Below are positions 50,248 to 60,495 of a stretch of 64,000 nucleotides of DNA, piece by piece. Below the pieces are notes generated by a model. It was not told where the DNA came from. It saw only the letters and a list, made by a program, of their open reading frames with translations, and ran no database searches. Position numbers and translations under genes: made by a program. Positions within the stretch are counted from its first letter, which is position 1, and every line of letters starts with the position of its first letter. Source of the stretch: Olivibacter sp. SDN3 (GTDB lineage Bacteria > Bacteroidota > Bacteroidia > Sphingobacteriales > Sphingobacteriaceae); NCBI RefSeq assembly GCF_014334135.1, contig NZ_CP060497.1, positions 372,001-436,000 on the forward strand, in the 5' to 3' direction.

Positions 50248-51678
50248 TTAATGCTTTTTAAAAAGATCTTTTAAAACGCGATGAGCAGCATGGTAACCGC
50301 ACATACCGTGTACTCCACCTCCCGGTGGGGTTGATGAGGAGCATATATATATGCCCTTTACAGAAGTTTTGTAAGGAGATCCAAACAACGCAGGTCTCGT
50401 AAATAACTGTGTTATATCCATTGCCCCTCCGTTAATATCTCCACCAACATAGTTTGGATTGTAAGCGGCAAACTGCTGCGCATTCATTGTCTTTTTCGAT
50501 ATGATATTATCTATAAACCCAGGAGCAAAACGTTCGATCTGCCGTTCAATCTGCTTGTTCATATCTTTTGTCGAACCATGCGGAACATGACAATACGCCC
50601 ACACAATTTGTTTTCCTTCCTTTGTTCTTTTGGTATCAAATAAACTTTGCTGCGCTAAAAGTACGAAAGGTTTTTCCGGATGTCTCCCATGCCACGTCTG
50701 ATACTCTGCTTCAGCTATTTCTGAAAAAGTATTCCCTATATGTACTGTGCCTGCATTTAAACATATTTCTGAACGGAAAGGTACCGGCCCTTCTAGCACC
50801 CAATCCATTTTAAACACTCCCATGCCGTAGCGATATCGCTGCAATTGTTTTTGGTACCAATTTGAAAACTTATGTCCGGCTATCTCGAGTAATTGTTTTG
50901 GGCCTATGTCGAAAAGCAAGGCTTTAGCGGCTGGTAATTTTTGCAGGGAGTCTACGTGGTAATTGGTCTTGATTTCACCTCCCAATGATTTAAAATAAGA
51001 GGCTAATGCATTAGCTATACTTTGTGAGCCGCCTTCAGGAATAGGCCACCCTGCAGTATGGCCAGCCAGTAGCAATACCAGAGCAACCGCAGAAGTGCCG
51101 GCGTAGCTTAATGGCAGCATGGCATGTCCTGCCATACCCGCCCATAATGCTTTTAATTTTTCGGTTTTAAAGTTTCGGGCAGTATAACTTGCCGAAGGGA
51201 GCGCTTTATATCCAAAACGCATCATATCCAAAGGCATCTTCGGTATATGTAACGGTGCCAATACATCTTCGATGAGCGCGGGCCATGATTGGGAAAGGCT
51301 ACCAAGGAAGCGCATATACCTGCCTTCATCCACGCCCAACTGAACCGCAGTGGCCCTTAAAGAAGGAAAGAGCCCCACACTATCTCCTCCATCCATAGGA
51401 TGAGCAGCTAATACGGAAGGATGGATAAAATTAAGTCCATGTTCTTCCAGGGCTAGAGATTTAAAAAAAGGCGATTGTAAAGCCATGGGATGAATAGCCG
51501 AACAAACATCGAGTGTATAACCAGGTAGTAATTGTTGAGAAGAACGGAGCCCTCCTCCTATCGTTTCCTTTCCTTCAATCAGCAATACATCCAGCCCTTT
51601 TTGCTGCAACACAATAGCGGCGGCCAAACCATTTGGACCCGAACCAACTACAACCGCGTCATATTTATCTTTCAGCAT
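50248..51678 (-). CDS. FAD-dependent oxidoreductase, phytoene-dehydrogenase-like
   Basis: A 476-residue flavoprotein. The N-terminal dinucleotide-binding motif VVVGSGPNGLAAAIVLQQKG (about 9-28) with LIEGKETIGGGLRS, and a C-terminal FAD segment STPPGGGVHGMCGYHAA, are typical of the phytoene dehydrogenase-related group (COG1233). The substrate is unknown; carotenoid, retinoid or other lipid oxidation is possible. It follows the DoxX-type gene by 6 bases, so they are co-transcribed. Confidence 0.88.
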   Translation of the reverse strand: MLKDKYDAVVVGSGPNGLAAAIVLQQKGLDVLLIEGKETIGGGLRSSQQLLPGYTLDVCSAIHPMALQSPFFKSLALEEHGLNFIHPSVLAAHPMDGGDSVGLFPSLRATAVQLGVDEGRYMRFLGSLSQSWPALIEDVLAPLHIPKMPLDMMRFGYKALPSASYTARNFKTEKLKALWAGMAGHAMLPLSYAGTSAVALVLLLAGHTAGWPIPEGGSQSIANALASYFKSLGGEIKTNYHVDSLQKLPAAKALLFDIGPKQLLEIAGHKFSNWYQKQLQRYRYGMGVFKMDWVLEGPVPFRSEICLNAGTVHIGNTFSEIAEAEYQTWHGRHPEKPFVLLAQQSLFDTKRTKEGKQIVWAYCHVPHGSTKDMNKQIERQIERFAPGFIDNIISKKTMNAQQFAAYNPNYVGGDINGGAMDITQLFTRPALFGSPYKTSVKGIYICSSSTPPGGGVHGMCGYHAAHRVLKDLFKKH

Positions 51679-51684
51679 TTTGGA

Positions 51685-52926
51685 CTACCTGTTGTAAGGA
51701 TATTCATTTATCCAACGAAACCCTCTATTCATCAATCGGAAGGTGTTTAACTCTCTTCTTTTTAAGCGGATCAGTAAACTATCTCCTTTGATATGACCTC
51801 GCAATATAAGATAATTATTATCCGTTTCATATGTCAAGCGGCCTTTATATGTACTATCGGTGTAAGGATAAAGGTCGATCGCCTTATTAAGTGTATCCGT
51901 AGTAAAACTGTAATATTTCAGGGAATCATTCATCATTTTTAAGGTAGCATTCCTATCCCATTCAATCACTAAATTTCTCCAACGTCCTGTATCGGTAATT
52001 AACGGGGGAATAGTATCTCCGTTTTTAATCATCAACTCCGCATCATACAAGCCATATAATGCAGGTTTCTTGCGCTGATCACCGTATGCCTCCATTCCCC
52101 TTATGCCAATGAGCATAATACCATTGTAAAACAAATAACCAATAAATAGGCTTTTGAGTACAATTCGTGAAATTTCCATCCATTTACTTTTGAAATATAC
52201 TATATGTGGCTTTGCCGCTGTAAACCTATTAAGTACAAAGAAATCAAGCAATCTTTTGAAATCTCCTGCCAGCAGGAAAACACTCATTAAAAAAAGTGTT
52301 ATCGAAAAAAGCTTCACCGGTACATCAAAAAACAAATTAATAGCGACAATATTTAGCGTTACAATAGCTGTTAATATAGCACCCAAAACTGCGCTTTTCC
52401 TAAAAAGCAGGAAGAAACCCGCCACTATTTCTGCTGCGCCGGTAAAAAAACTAAACCCTTTGGAGAAGCCGACATATGCCCAAGCCAACCCCATAGGCGA
52501 TTTGTCGCCTAATGGTTGAATGAGTTGACTTAAATTAGGATACGACATTTGCAGATGAAAAACCTTATAAAAACCGTATACAAACATATTCAAGGCCAAA
52601 AAGTAACGAACCAATACTCCAATCCAATAGTAAAATCTATCGTAACTTCGCTCTCTTCTATCGATTATACTCCATATAAACGTTATCATTAATGCTAAGG
52701 ATACATAGAGAAGCATCGTCACATAATCATAGGTCGTGTCACCACTCCCATTGGTAAATATGGTAATAGTTCTTTTTAATTGCAGTATATAGGAGCCAAA
52801 CCATGGTACGATTATTTTAAAAAGACCAGCAATGAAACCACCCAAAATATAAATTAAAAAAAAGGAGCCAAAAAAACGGAACAGTATCCTTTGACCGAGC
52901 GTCCAGTTCTTAGCAGTATATTCCAT
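51685..52926 (-). CDS. DoxX-type membrane protein
   Basis: A 413-residue inner-membrane protein with about eight hydrophobic segments (for example 12-40, 68-86, 100-118, 150-175, 180-205) and a polar C-terminal domain of about 150 residues. The region YWIGVLVRYFLALNMFVYGFYK and GFSFFTGAAEIVAGFFLLFR (each up to 22 residues, abbreviated) is DoxX-like. The family is linked to quinone or thiol redox, but its function is uncertain. The C-terminal extension is unusual and may be periplasmic or cytoplasmic. First gene of a two-gene operon with the FAD oxidoreductase. Confidence 0.75.
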   Translation of the reverse strand: MEYTAKNWTLGQRILFRFFGSFFLIYILGGFIAGLFKIIVPWFGSYILQLKRTITIFTNGSGDTTYDYVTMLLYVSLALMITFIWSIIDRRERSYDRFYYWIGVLVRYFLALNMFVYGFYKVFHLQMSYPNLSQLIQPLGDKSPMGLAWAYVGFSKGFSFFTGAAEIVAGFFLLFRKSAVLGAILTAIVTLNIVAINLFFDVPVKLFSITLFLMSVFLLAGDFKRLLDFFVLNRFTAAKPHIVYFKSKWMEISRIVLKSLFIGYLFYNGIMLIGIRGMEAYGDQRKKPALYGLYDAELMIKNGDTIPPLITDTGRWRNLVIEWDRNATLKMMNDSLKYYSFTTDTLNKAIDLYPYTDSTYKGRLTYETDNNYLILRGHIKGDSLLIRLKRRELNTFRLMNRGFRWINEYPYNR

Positions 52927-53138
52927 AACGCTGTATCATCATTTAGGTAAACCAATTTAACATAAGCAATATAGCATATTTACATACAAGCCTCCATACG
53001 GTTTAACAAAAAAAACAACAAAACATAGACTCGAAAACACCAAATAACTTTCTTGTTTAAAAAGTCGTCATAGAAAATCTTAACCGTTTTGAAGAATAAG
53101 GAAGCAAACAAACCTTAAAGGGGTATAAATAAATTCCA

Positions 53139-53170
53139 TTTGATAATCACCAAATTAATAACGACATTTG
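53139..53170 (+). promoter_or_regulatory. Promoter of the metH transcript
   Basis: TTTG (53139-53142), 20-base spacer, GACATTTG (53163-53170). The -33 is good and the -7 keeps only TTTG. Transcription would start near 53177, at the first bases of the riboswitch. Confidence 0.5.
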
Positions 53171-53174
53171 CAAT

Positions 53175-53272
53175 GCTTATTGAGAAAGACGGAGGGATTA
53201 GACCCTGCGAAGTCTTAGCAACCTGTGCTTACAAGGTGCTGCATTCTACCCAAATAGAAGGGAAAGATAAGC
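53175..53272 (+). promoter_or_regulatory. SAM riboswitch (SAM-I/S-box type)
   Basis: The P1 stem GCTTAT (53175-53180) / ATAAGC (53267-53272) closes an aptamer with the conserved GGAGGGATTAGACCC block, GCAACC after AGTCTTA, the AAGGTGCT arm and GGAAAGATAAG at the 3' side. It senses S-adenosylmethionine and sits 96 bases before metH, as expected for methionine-synthesis control. Downstream hairpin AAAGTC (53274-53279) / GACTTT (53289-53294) lacks a T-run, so control may be translational. Confidence 0.92.
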
Positions 53273-53367
53273 AAAAGTCAATTTTCTAGACTTTCTCTCA
53301 ATGCAAGCAACATTTAAAAATAACAGAAGACCTGGTATCAACAATCCAGCACGAGATATAGTGCAGT

Positions 53368-56300
53368 ATGAATATTAGAGAAGAACTGAACAAGCGTATT
53401 TTAATTATTGACGGTGCGATGGGCACCATGATTCAGCCTTACGAGCTGAGTGAAGACGATTTTCGTGGCGATCGATTTAATGATCATCCTTGTGAAGTTA
53501 AAGGCAATAATGATCTTTTGAATATTACCCAGCCAGCCATTATAAAAGATATCCACAGAGCCTACTTAACGGCTGGTGCAGACATCATAGAAACCAACAC
53601 CTTTAGTTCGCAGGTGATCTCCATGGCCGACTATCAAATGGAATCAATAGTTTATGAACTCAACTATGAAGGGGCAAGGCTTGCAAAAGAAGCTACCATA
53701 GAATACACAAAACTTACACCCGAAAAGCCCCGTTTTGTTGCCGGCGCTATAGGGCCTACTAATCGAACAGCCTCTCTTTCTCCAGATGTAAACGACCCCG
53801 GATATCGTGCAGTAACCTTCGACAACCTAGTAGATGCTTATTATGAGCAGGTAAGGGGTTTAATAGATGGCGGTGCTGATGTGTTGCTAATTGAAACTAT
53901 CTTCGACACGCTGAATGCTAAAGCGGCCATTTTTTCTATCATCAAATATGAAAATGAGTTAAAGGCATCTGGTAAAGGTAACGCCCCAATAGATATTATG
54001 ATATCTGGCACCATTACAGATGCGAGCGGACGAACACTGTCCGGACAAACCGTTGAAGCTTTTCTAAACTCAATAAACCATGGAAACATTCTTAGCATTG
54101 GATTAAACTGCGCCTTGGGGGCCAAGGAAATGCGTCCGCATATTGAAGAGCTGGCCCAAAAAGCGGGGTGCTATGTTTCTGCTTACCCCAACGCCGGCTT
54201 ACCAAATGAGTTTGGAGGATACGATGAGCAACCTCATGAAACGGCCCATCTCATAGAAGATTTTATACAGAACGGTTTTGTCAACATTGCCGGAGGATGT
54301 TGTGGCACAACCCCCGAGCATATCAGTTGTATTGTAGCAAAAGCGGCAAAAGCGACACCCAGAAAGGTTCCTAAACCCGAACCTTTTCTTCGATTGAGTG
54401 GACTTGAACCCATAACCTATTCATCGGAAAGCGTTTTTATGAACATTGGTGAACGTACAAACGTTACGGGTTCCCCAAAGTTTGCTAAGCTTATCCTTAA
54501 TGGTGACTTTGAAGCCGCTCTTTCCGTTGCGCGTCAGCAAGTAGAAGGAGGAGCGCAGGTTATCGACGTCAATATGGATGAGGGAATGCTTGATTCAGAA
54601 GAGGCAATGGTACGCTTCCTTAACCTTATTGCTTCCGAACCAGACATTGCCAAACTTCCTATCATGGTCGACTCATCCAAATGGAGTGTCATTGAGGCCG
54701 GACTCAAATGCTTGCAGGGCAAAGGTATTGTTAACTCTATTTCTCTCAAAGAAGGCGAACAGCTTTTCAAAGAACGTGCACAAACGATTATGCGCTATGG
54801 TGCTGCTGTAGTCGTAATGGCCTTTGACGAAGAAGGACAGGCCGATTCTTATGAAAGACGAATCGAAATCTGTAAACGCTCTTATGATATCCTAGTGAAC
54901 GGCATAGGCTTTCCTCCACAGGACATCATCTTTGATCCTAATATTTTAACGGTTGCAACCGGTCTGGAAGAACACAACAATTATGCGGTTGACTTTATCA
55001 ATGCCACACGATGGATCAAAGAAAACCTCCCATTGGCGAAAGTAAGTGGAGGTGTTAGTAACATCTCTTTTTCCTTCAGAGGAAACAATGTGGTCCGTGA
55101 AGCTATGCATTCAGCCTTTCTATTCCATGCTATTAAGGCTGGCTTAGATATGGGAATTGTAAACGCTGGTATGTTGGAGGTATATGAGGAAATTGATCCT
55201 ACCCTACTCAGCTATGTCGAAGATGTACTACTTAATCGACGGGAAGACGCGACAGAACGTCTGGTAGATTTTGCTGAAACGGTAAAAAGCAAGGGTAAAA
55301 CAGAAGTAAAAAGTGCTGAATGGCGTAATACTTCTGTTGAAGGACGCCTATCGCATGCGTTGGTAAAAGGTATTATTGATTACCTTGATGACGACGTGGA
55401 AGAGGCGCGCCTGGCCTATGCACAACCATTAGAAGTCATTGAAGGTCCTTTAATGGACGGAATGAATATTGTTGGCGACCTGTTCGGCGAGGGTAAAATG
55501 TTTTTACCTCAAGTGGTTAAATCTGCCCGGGTAATGAAGAAGGCAGTGGCCTACTTATTACCATTCATTGAAGCGGAGAAGGCAAAAAACCCCTCTTCCG
55601 GAGACCGAAAAAATGCTGGCAAAATATTAATGGCAACGGTTAAAGGGGATGTACACGATATCGGGAAAAACATTGTTGGTGTCGTATTGGCGTGCAACAA
55701 TTTCGAAGTCATCGATTTGGGAGTTATGGTACCTAGCCAGAAAATATTGGACGAAGCCAAAACACAGCAGGTGGATATCATTGGCTTAAGCGGACTCATT
55801 ACACCTTCATTAGACGAGATGGTACACGTAGCAAAGGAGGCAGAAAGGCAAGGATTCGATATACCGATTATGATCGGCGGCGCAACAACTTCCCGTATAC
55901 ACGCGGCAGTAAAAATAGCCCCTAACTACTCCAATACCATCGTACATGTCTTAGATGCCTCACGTAGCGTAACGGTTGCCAGTAACTTGATGAATAACGA
56001 TACACGGGCAGCCTATGCGGCCAACATACGGGCTGAATATGATAAAGCTAGAGAAAACCATTTAAAAAAACGCTCGGAGAAAAGGTTGTTGAGTATTAAT
56101 GATGCGCGAAAACATCACTACAAAATAGATTGGAGTAACTACCAAGCACCAAAACCCGCGTTTTTAGGCACTAAAGTTTTCGACAGCTTCCCTTTAGAAG
56201 ATTTGCTCCCTTATATTGATTGGACACCTTTCTTCCATACCTGGGAATTAAAGGGTAGTTATCCCCGCATCCTTACGGATAAAACTTTCGGCATAGAAGC

Positions 56301-57060
56301 CACAAAGCTTTTTAATGATGCTAAAAACCTATTGGATAAAATAGTTAGTGAAAATTTGCTTACTGCTAAAGGAGTTATAGGCTTTTGGCCTGCAAATACC
56401 GTAGGTGATGATATCATTTTGTTTGAAGATGATACCCGTCAGCAGGTACTAACCACCATTCATACCCTGCGACAACAAGCCGAGAAAGCGAAAGGTCAAC
56501 CTTACTACGCTTTATCGGATTTCATTGCTCCCAAAGCGAGTAGAATTGCTGATTACTGGGGTGGGTTTGCTGTTACCACCGGAATCGGGTGTGATGAATT
56601 AGTGGCCGAGTATGAAAAAAAATATGATGATTATAACAGTATTATGGTAAAAGCATTGGCCGACCGCTTAGCAGAGGCCTTTGCCGAAAAAATGCATGAG
56701 CTGGTCCGGAAAGAGTATTGGGGATACGCTGCTGACGAATACCTGACGAATGAGGATCTTATAAAAGAGCAGTATGCCGGAATCAGGCCTGCCCCGGGAT
56801 ATCCTGCCTGCCCCGAGCATACTGAAAAAATTACGCTTTTTAATTTGCTGGAAGCAGAGCAAAACACAAGTATATATTTAACAGAGAGCTTAGCTATGCA
56901 TCCTACAGCTGCCGTTAGTGGCTTTTATTTTTCCCACCCGGAATCCCGTTATTTTGGTGTGGGAAAAATAGGCAAAGATCAGGTAGAAGATTATGCCATA
57001 CGTAAAAATGAATCTCTGGAAGTAATAGAAAAATGGTTGGGGCCAAATTTAGGCTATTAG
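53368..57060 (+). CDS. metH: Cobalamin-dependent methionine synthase
   Basis: 1230 residues, full length. It transfers the methyl group of 5-methyltetrahydrofolate to homocysteine via methylcobalamin. Domains in order: homocysteine-binding with zinc ligands (LNCALG and [10 protein letters not shown], about 1-330), pterin-binding (about 350-620, [11 protein letters not shown]), cobalamin cap and B12-binding (about 650-900, with DVHDIGKN as the DxHxxG motif) and the SAM-dependent reactivation domain (about 920-1230, ending [10 protein letters not shown]...). Controlled by the upstream SAM riboswitch. A vitamin B12 supply is required. metF follows. Confidence 0.98.
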   Translation: MNIREELNKRILIIDGAMGTMIQPYELSEDDFRGDRFNDHPCEVKGNNDLLNITQPAIIKDIHRAYLTAGADIIETNTFSSQVISMADYQMESIVYELNYEGARLAKEATIEYTKLTPEKPRFVAGAIGPTNRTASLSPDVNDPGYRAVTFDNLVDAYYEQVRGLIDGGADVLLIETIFDTLNAKAAIFSIIKYENELKASGKGNAPIDIMISGTITDASGRTLSGQTVEAFLNSINHGNILSIGLNCALGAKEMRPHIEELAQKAGCYVSAYPNAGLPNEFGGYDEQPHETAHLIEDFIQNGFVNIAGGCCGTTPEHISCIVAKAAKATPRKVPKPEPFLRLSGLEPITYSSESVFMNIGERTNVTGSPKFAKLILNGDFEAALSVARQQVEGGAQVIDVNMDEGMLDSEEAMVRFLNLIASEPDIAKLPIMVDSSKWSVIEAGLKCLQGKGIVNSISLKEGEQLFKERAQTIMRYGAAVVVMAFDEEGQADSYERRIEICKRSYDILVNGIGFPPQDIIFDPNILTVATGLEEHNNYAVDFINATRWIKENLPLAKVSGGVSNISFSFRGNNVVREAMHSAFLFHAIKAGLDMGIVNAGMLEVYEEIDPTLLSYVEDVLLNRREDATERLVDFAETVKSKGKTEVKSAEWRNTSVEGRLSHALVKGIIDYLDDDVEEARLAYAQPLEVIEGPLMDGMNIVGDLFGEGKMFLPQVVKSARVMKKAVAYLLPFIEAEKAKNPSSGDRKNAGKILMATVKGDVHDIGKNIVGVVLACNNFEVIDLGVMVPSQKILDEAKTQQVDIIGLSGLITPSLDEMVHVAKEAERQGFDIPIMIGGATTSRIHAAVKIAPNYSNTIVHVLDASRSVTVASNLMNNDTRAAYAANIRAEYDKARENHLKKRSEKRLLSINDARKHHYKIDWSNYQAPKPAFLGTKVFDSFPLEDLLPYIDWTPFFHTWELKGSYPRILTDKTFGIEATKLFNDAKNLLDKIVSENLLTAKGVIGFWPANTVGDDIILFEDDTRQQVLTTIHTLRQQAEKAKGQPYYALSDFIAPKASRIADYWGGFAVTTGIGCDELVAEYEKKYDDYNSIMVKALADRLAEAFAEKMHELVRKEYWGYAADEYLTNEDLIKEQYAGIRPAPGYPACPEHTEKITLFNLLEAEQNTSIYLTESLAMHPTAAVSGFYFSHPESRYFGVGKIGKDQVEDYAIRKNESLEVIEKWLGPNLGY

Positions 57061-57325
57061 TAAGGTATAAATACAGGCAGTTTAAGGCTTATTCGATCAT
57101 CTAATGTGACTAAAACAAATTTAAACAAATATTAAAGATAGAGCTATTGCAATCAGATGCTTGATAACCGAGCGCTGACACCTAATATTAAAATGAAACC
57201 ATCATGATTTTCAAAATCACACAGCTGAATGGATAGACGAGCTTGTGAGCTATTGAACACCAAACAGCTAAGTACTTGTAAAAAATCATGACAACTTCAT
57301 CACCTTTGCATACAAATTTATACGG
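57061..57325. other. 265-bp gap between metH and metF
   Basis: No gene. CACCTTTG near 57302 with a TTG 22 bases before it could be a weak promoter for metF; otherwise metF is read through from metH. No second riboswitch is visible. Confidence 0.4.
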
Positions 57326-58282
57326 ATGAAAATTACAGAACATATTGCTAGCGCCAAAGGCAAACCTCTTTTTTCCTTTGAGTTGCTTCCTCCTATCAAA
57401 GGGCAAAGCATCCAGGGTATTTTTAACACGATTGACCCATTAATGGAATTCAACCCTCCCTTTATAGACGTAACCTACCTTAGGGAAGATTATATCTATA
57501 AACAACATCCCAGCGGGTTACTGGAAAAAGTCGCATATCGAAAACGTCCAAGTACCGTAGCAACTTGTGCGGCAATTATGAACAGATATAAAGTGGATGC
57601 CGTACCACACTTAATATGTGGAGGGTTTACTAAGGAGGAAACGGAAAACGCATTGATTGACCTGCAATTTCTAGGTATCGATAATGTGTTGGTTCTACGA
57701 GGTGATGCGCGGAAAAGCGACAGTACATTTATCCCGACACCCGGAGGGCACGCTTATGCCACTGAATTATTAGAGCATGTGGTAAATATGAATAATGGTG
57801 TTTACCTACATGATATGATGGAGGGCTCCGAAAAAACAGATTTTTGCATTGGCGTGGCTGGTTATCCTGAAAAACACTTTGAGTCTCCAAATTTAGAGAC
57901 AGATTTTAAATACCTCAAACGTAAAGTTGAACTTGGCGCTAATTTTATCGTCACACAGATGTTCTTCGACAATAACAAATACAGAATATTTGTGGAAAAG
58001 TGCAAAAAGCATGGTATCAACGTACCCATCATTCCAGGTCTTAAACCAATCACCACCAGAAAACAACTGGTAAGTTTACCAAAAGTATTTCATCTTGATA
58101 TCCCATTGGAATTAAGTGAAGCGATTGAAGCATGCAAAAATCCCAAAGATGTAAAAGAAGTGGGTATTGAATGGATGATTCATCAATGTAAGGAATTAAT
58201 AAAACTAGGGGCACCCGTTCTCCATTTTTACACTATGGGTAACCCGGAGCCTACTAAACGTATTATTCAGGGGGTATTTTAG
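57326..58282 (+). CDS. metF: 5,10-methylenetetrahydrofolate reductase
   Basis: A 318-residue TIM-barrel flavoprotein that reduces methylene-THF to methyl-THF, the methyl donor for MetH. The opening MKITEHIASAKGKPLFSFELLPP supplies the catalytic glutamate region (in FSFELLPP, about 17-24). NVLVLRGDARK (about 124-134) and FIVTQMFFDN (about 206-215) are typical. Same strand as metH and the same pathway; likely controlled in part with it. A short hairpin covers its stop codon (58269-58288). Confidence 0.96.
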   Translation: MKITEHIASAKGKPLFSFELLPPIKGQSIQGIFNTIDPLMEFNPPFIDVTYLREDYIYKQHPSGLLEKVAYRKRPSTVATCAAIMNRYKVDAVPHLICGGFTKEETENALIDLQFLGIDNVLVLRGDARKSDSTFIPTPGGHAYATELLEHVVNMNNGVYLHDMMEGSEKTDFCIGVAGYPEKHFESPNLETDFKYLKRKVELGANFIVTQMFFDNNKYRIFVEKCKKHGINVPIIPGLKPITTRKQLVSLPKVFHLDIPLELSEAIEACKNPKDVKEVGIEWMIHQCKELIKLGAPVLHFYTMGNPEPTKRIIQGVF

Positions 58283-58286
58283 CCCC

Positions 58287-58802
58287 CTACTCCTTTATTC
58301 TTTCCTTTCCATAATAGGCAATCACTTTATATTCATCATTTATTTTGCCAAATATAAAGGCAAAATAATCGTCACCAACACTGCTCCCTTCCGAGAATTG
58401 ACAATACAGCTCCAACAACGAACTCTTGTCGTCTATCAGTTTCCCCAATCTTTTGTAGTAATCGCCGCTGGCCTCAACATCGATCTGCTGTATGCGTTCC
58501 ACTTCCATTGTTGGTACCAAACGCTGTACATCCTGGTGAAATATAACATCCGAGTATTTTTCAAATTGTTCAGCATTGATTAAACCGTCTGCTTTTTCCT
58601 CGTCGGTAAAATGGTTCAATTCGTCAATCCAATAAATAGTCTGTAAAGGGTAATGCATCATTTCTTTCAACGCGTCAATATTCTTAATCGTCACGTTTTC
58701 CTGGAAATCGCGGTAAAACTGCTTAAACTTTTTATCTATTTTTTGAGCAAAAACATTTGTTGCACATAAAGACATCAGCCCTATACCAACAAAACATTTT
58801 CT
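58287..58802 (-). CDS. Secreted protein of unknown function
   Basis: 171 residues from MRKCFVGIGLM; the signal peptide ends VFAQ (about 20). The mature protein is charged and helical at first (KIDKKFKQFYRDFQENVT), with FAFIFGKINDEYKVIAYYGKE near the end in the manner of an NTF2-like fold. No family recognised with confidence. It is convergent with metF, only 4 bases between stop codons. An upstream ATG (58823) is less likely because the signal peptide begins at the later one. Confidence 0.65.
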   Translation of the reverse strand, partial: RKCFVGIGLMSLCATNVFAQKIDKKFKQFYRDFQENVTIKNIDALKEMMHYPLQTIYWIDELNHFTDEEKADGLINAEQFEKYSDVIFHQDVQRLVPTMEVERIQQIDVEASGDYYKRLGKLIDDKSSLLELYCQFSEGSSVGDDYFAFIFGKINDEYKVIAYYGKERIKE

Positions 58803-59149
58803 CATAAAAGCAAATGTTAACATCTAATACTCCTTTTTTAAAACGTACGCCCCTCTACCTAATTATAGGCTTAGACCTTTCGATCATCCTTCTTACGCTA
58901 TCAACCGAAACAAAAGCCACAAGGTAATTGTTCTCTTCTAATATTACAAAACATTAGTTAATTGAACATATAAATCAGGTATGCTTAAAATAAGCAAAAG
59001 CTCTTCCATATTGACGATTGAACAGCACTTACGCGTTCATTGACACCTTAGAACAACGCAAAACAGCAATAAAGACAGAACCCACTTAATTGAACTGGTT
59101 CATGAGTACATTGATTGGAGTATACATAAAAACGAATAAACATATACAG
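58803..59149. other. 347-bp divergent intergenic region
   Basis: Separates the leftward secreted protein and the rightward OsmC gene. AT-rich, no gene or RNA recognised. No clear TAnnTTTG element on either strand was found by eye. Confidence 0.4.
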
Positions 59150-59563
59150 ATGAAAAGAAAAGCGACTGCCATATGGCAAGGATCAGGAAAAGAAGGACAA
59201 GGAAAACTATCTACTGAAAGTGAAGTTTTACAAGAAACCCAATATTCCTACAAAACACGTTTTGAAGACGGAAAAGGCACCAACCCAGAAGAACTTGTTG
59301 CAGCAGCACATGCTGGTTGTTTCACCATGAAGCTTGCCTTTAATATTGATGCAGCTGGTTTCAAAGCCGACAGTCTGGAAACTACTTGCAGCATTGAACT
59401 CAAAGATGGTTCCATCACCACATCTTCGTTAACAGTGAAAGCAAAGGTGCCGAGCATTCAGAAAACAAAGTTCGACGAGCTGGTTACCGATGCAGAAAAG
59501 AACTGTCCGATTTCCAAATTGCTTAACACTAATATTACCGTTGATGCACACTTAGAAAACTGA
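59150..59563 (+). CDS. OsmC-family peroxiredoxin
   Basis: A 137-residue cytoplasmic thiol peroxidase that reduces organic hydroperoxides. The two redox cysteines are in HAGCFTMKLAF (about Cys56) and KNCPISKLL (about Cys121). The start is placed at MKRKATAIWQGSG, the family start; the frame opens 20 codons earlier. A typical OsmC-like single-domain protein. It is monocistronic and convergent with the rhodanese/thioredoxin lipoprotein gene, sharing a terminator. Confidence 0.93.
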   Translation: MKRKATAIWQGSGKEGQGKLSTESEVLQETQYSYKTRFEDGKGTNPEELVAAAHAGCFTMKLAFNIDAAGFKADSLETTCSIELKDGSITTSSLTVKAKVPSIQKTKFDELVTDAEKNCPISKLLNTNITVDAHLEN

Positions 59564-59571
59564 GGTCTTAA

Positions 59572-59623
59572 TTAAAAAATCTAACGATGGGTCTTGACAA
59601 TTTCAGCAACCTATCGTTAGATT
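59572..59623 (-). terminator. Terminator between osmC-like and rhodanese/thioredoxin genes
   Basis: AATCTAACGAT (59578-59588) pairs with ATCGTTAGATT (59613-59623); on the minus strand the stem is followed by TTTT. The right arm overlaps the stop codon of the minus-strand gene (59617-59619). Probably serves both convergent genes. Confidence 0.8.
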
Positions 59624-60348
59624 GCATCAATCACTGTTTTCAAATCTTCCTCCTCTTGAAAGCCCGTTAATTCCCGAACCAATTTGTCTCCTTTATATAC
59701 ATGAAATAACGGAATACCTTCTATCTTTAACGTTTCTGAAAGTAGCGTCGCTTCGTCTACATTTATTCTATATATAAAGACCTTATCTTTATAATCTTTG
59801 GCCAGTTTCTCCAGTGTAGGTTCCATTTCCTTACAAGGAACACACCAATCGGCATAGAAATCCACCAACGTAATTTTATTCTTACGGAGTACGTTGTGAA
59901 GGTCATCCATCGTCACACGATCTGCCGTTTTCTCGATATTTCCTCCTTCAATAGGTAAATTTTTATTTTTCCAAGCCATGATACCACCCTTCAGGTCATA
60001 TACCTGTGTAAAGCCCATGCCGGCCAACTCTTCAGCAGTTGCATTACTTCTTCCGCCACCAAGACAATACACGAAGACAGGTGCGTTTCTATCTAAGTCA
60101 CTTATTCTTTCTTTAAAATCATTACTGTTATAATTGATATTCTTTGCTCCTGCCAAATGCCCTTGAGCAAATTCTTCCTCCGTACGCACATCAATAAGTT
60201 GTCCATTCTGTGCATATGTAGCTAACTCTTCCTGAAAAGCCTCCGCTTTCAATATTTTATGCGCACCGCCACGCTTCCCACAACCTGCGAGTAAAAACAG
60301 AACAGCCATTAGCATGATTGCCTTGCATCCAATTAGTTGATTCTTCAT
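59617..60348 (-). CDS. Rhodanese-thioredoxin fusion lipoprotein
   Basis: 243 residues. The lipobox LLAGC (Cys23) anchors it to a membrane. Residues about 32-135 form a rhodanese domain with an intact catalytic cysteine, Cys95 in VYCLGGGRS; residues about 145-243 form a thioredoxin domain with CVPC at 169-172 (DFYADWCVPCKEMEP). It is the same architecture as the operon gene at 42471-43178, but there the rhodanese cysteine is serine. Suggests periplasmic sulfane-sulfur or disulfide handling; partner proteins unknown. Its upstream region carries a palindromic promoter. Confidence 0.92.
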   Translation of the reverse strand: MKNQLIGCKAIMLMAVLFLLAGCGKRGGAHKILKAEAFQEELATYAQNGQLIDVRTEEEFAQGHLAGAKNINYNSNDFKERISDLDRNAPVFVYCLGGGRSNATAEELAGMGFTQVYDLKGGIMAWKNKNLPIEGGNIEKTADRVTMDDLHNVLRKNKITLVDFYADWCVPCKEMEPTLEKLAKDYKDKVFIYRINVDEATLLSETLKIEGIPLFHVYKGDKLVRELTGFQEEEDLKTVIDAI

Positions 60349-60361
60349 CTGCTATATTATC

Positions 60362-60379
60362 TTACCTTTACAAAGGTAA
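60362..60379. promoter_or_regulatory. 18-bp palindrome with overlapping -7 elements
   Basis: TTACCTTT-AC-AAAGGTAA. The minus strand reads TACCTTTG (complement of 60371-60378), 23 bases before the lipoprotein gene's ATG, so the palindrome overlaps that gene's likely promoter. Confidence 0.6.
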
Positions 60380-60440
60380 CAATTGAAATTTAGATCTTCT
60401 GCTTTTATGTTCTTTCTGACTGTTTTGTTACTACTAATTC

Positions 60441-60480
60441 GCTATTTTATTATGTACCTTTGGTTACATAATAAAATAGC
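60441..60480. promoter_or_regulatory. 16-bp perfect inverted repeat around a promoter core
   Basis: GCTATTTTATTATGTA (60441-60456) and its exact complement (60465-60480) flank CCTTTGGT. The rightward -7 core TACCTTTG (60455-60462) spans the left arm end and loop. It ends 15 bases before the ATG of the PorD-like gene. Confidence 0.65.
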
Positions 60481-60495
60481 CATGTTTTTGCTACT

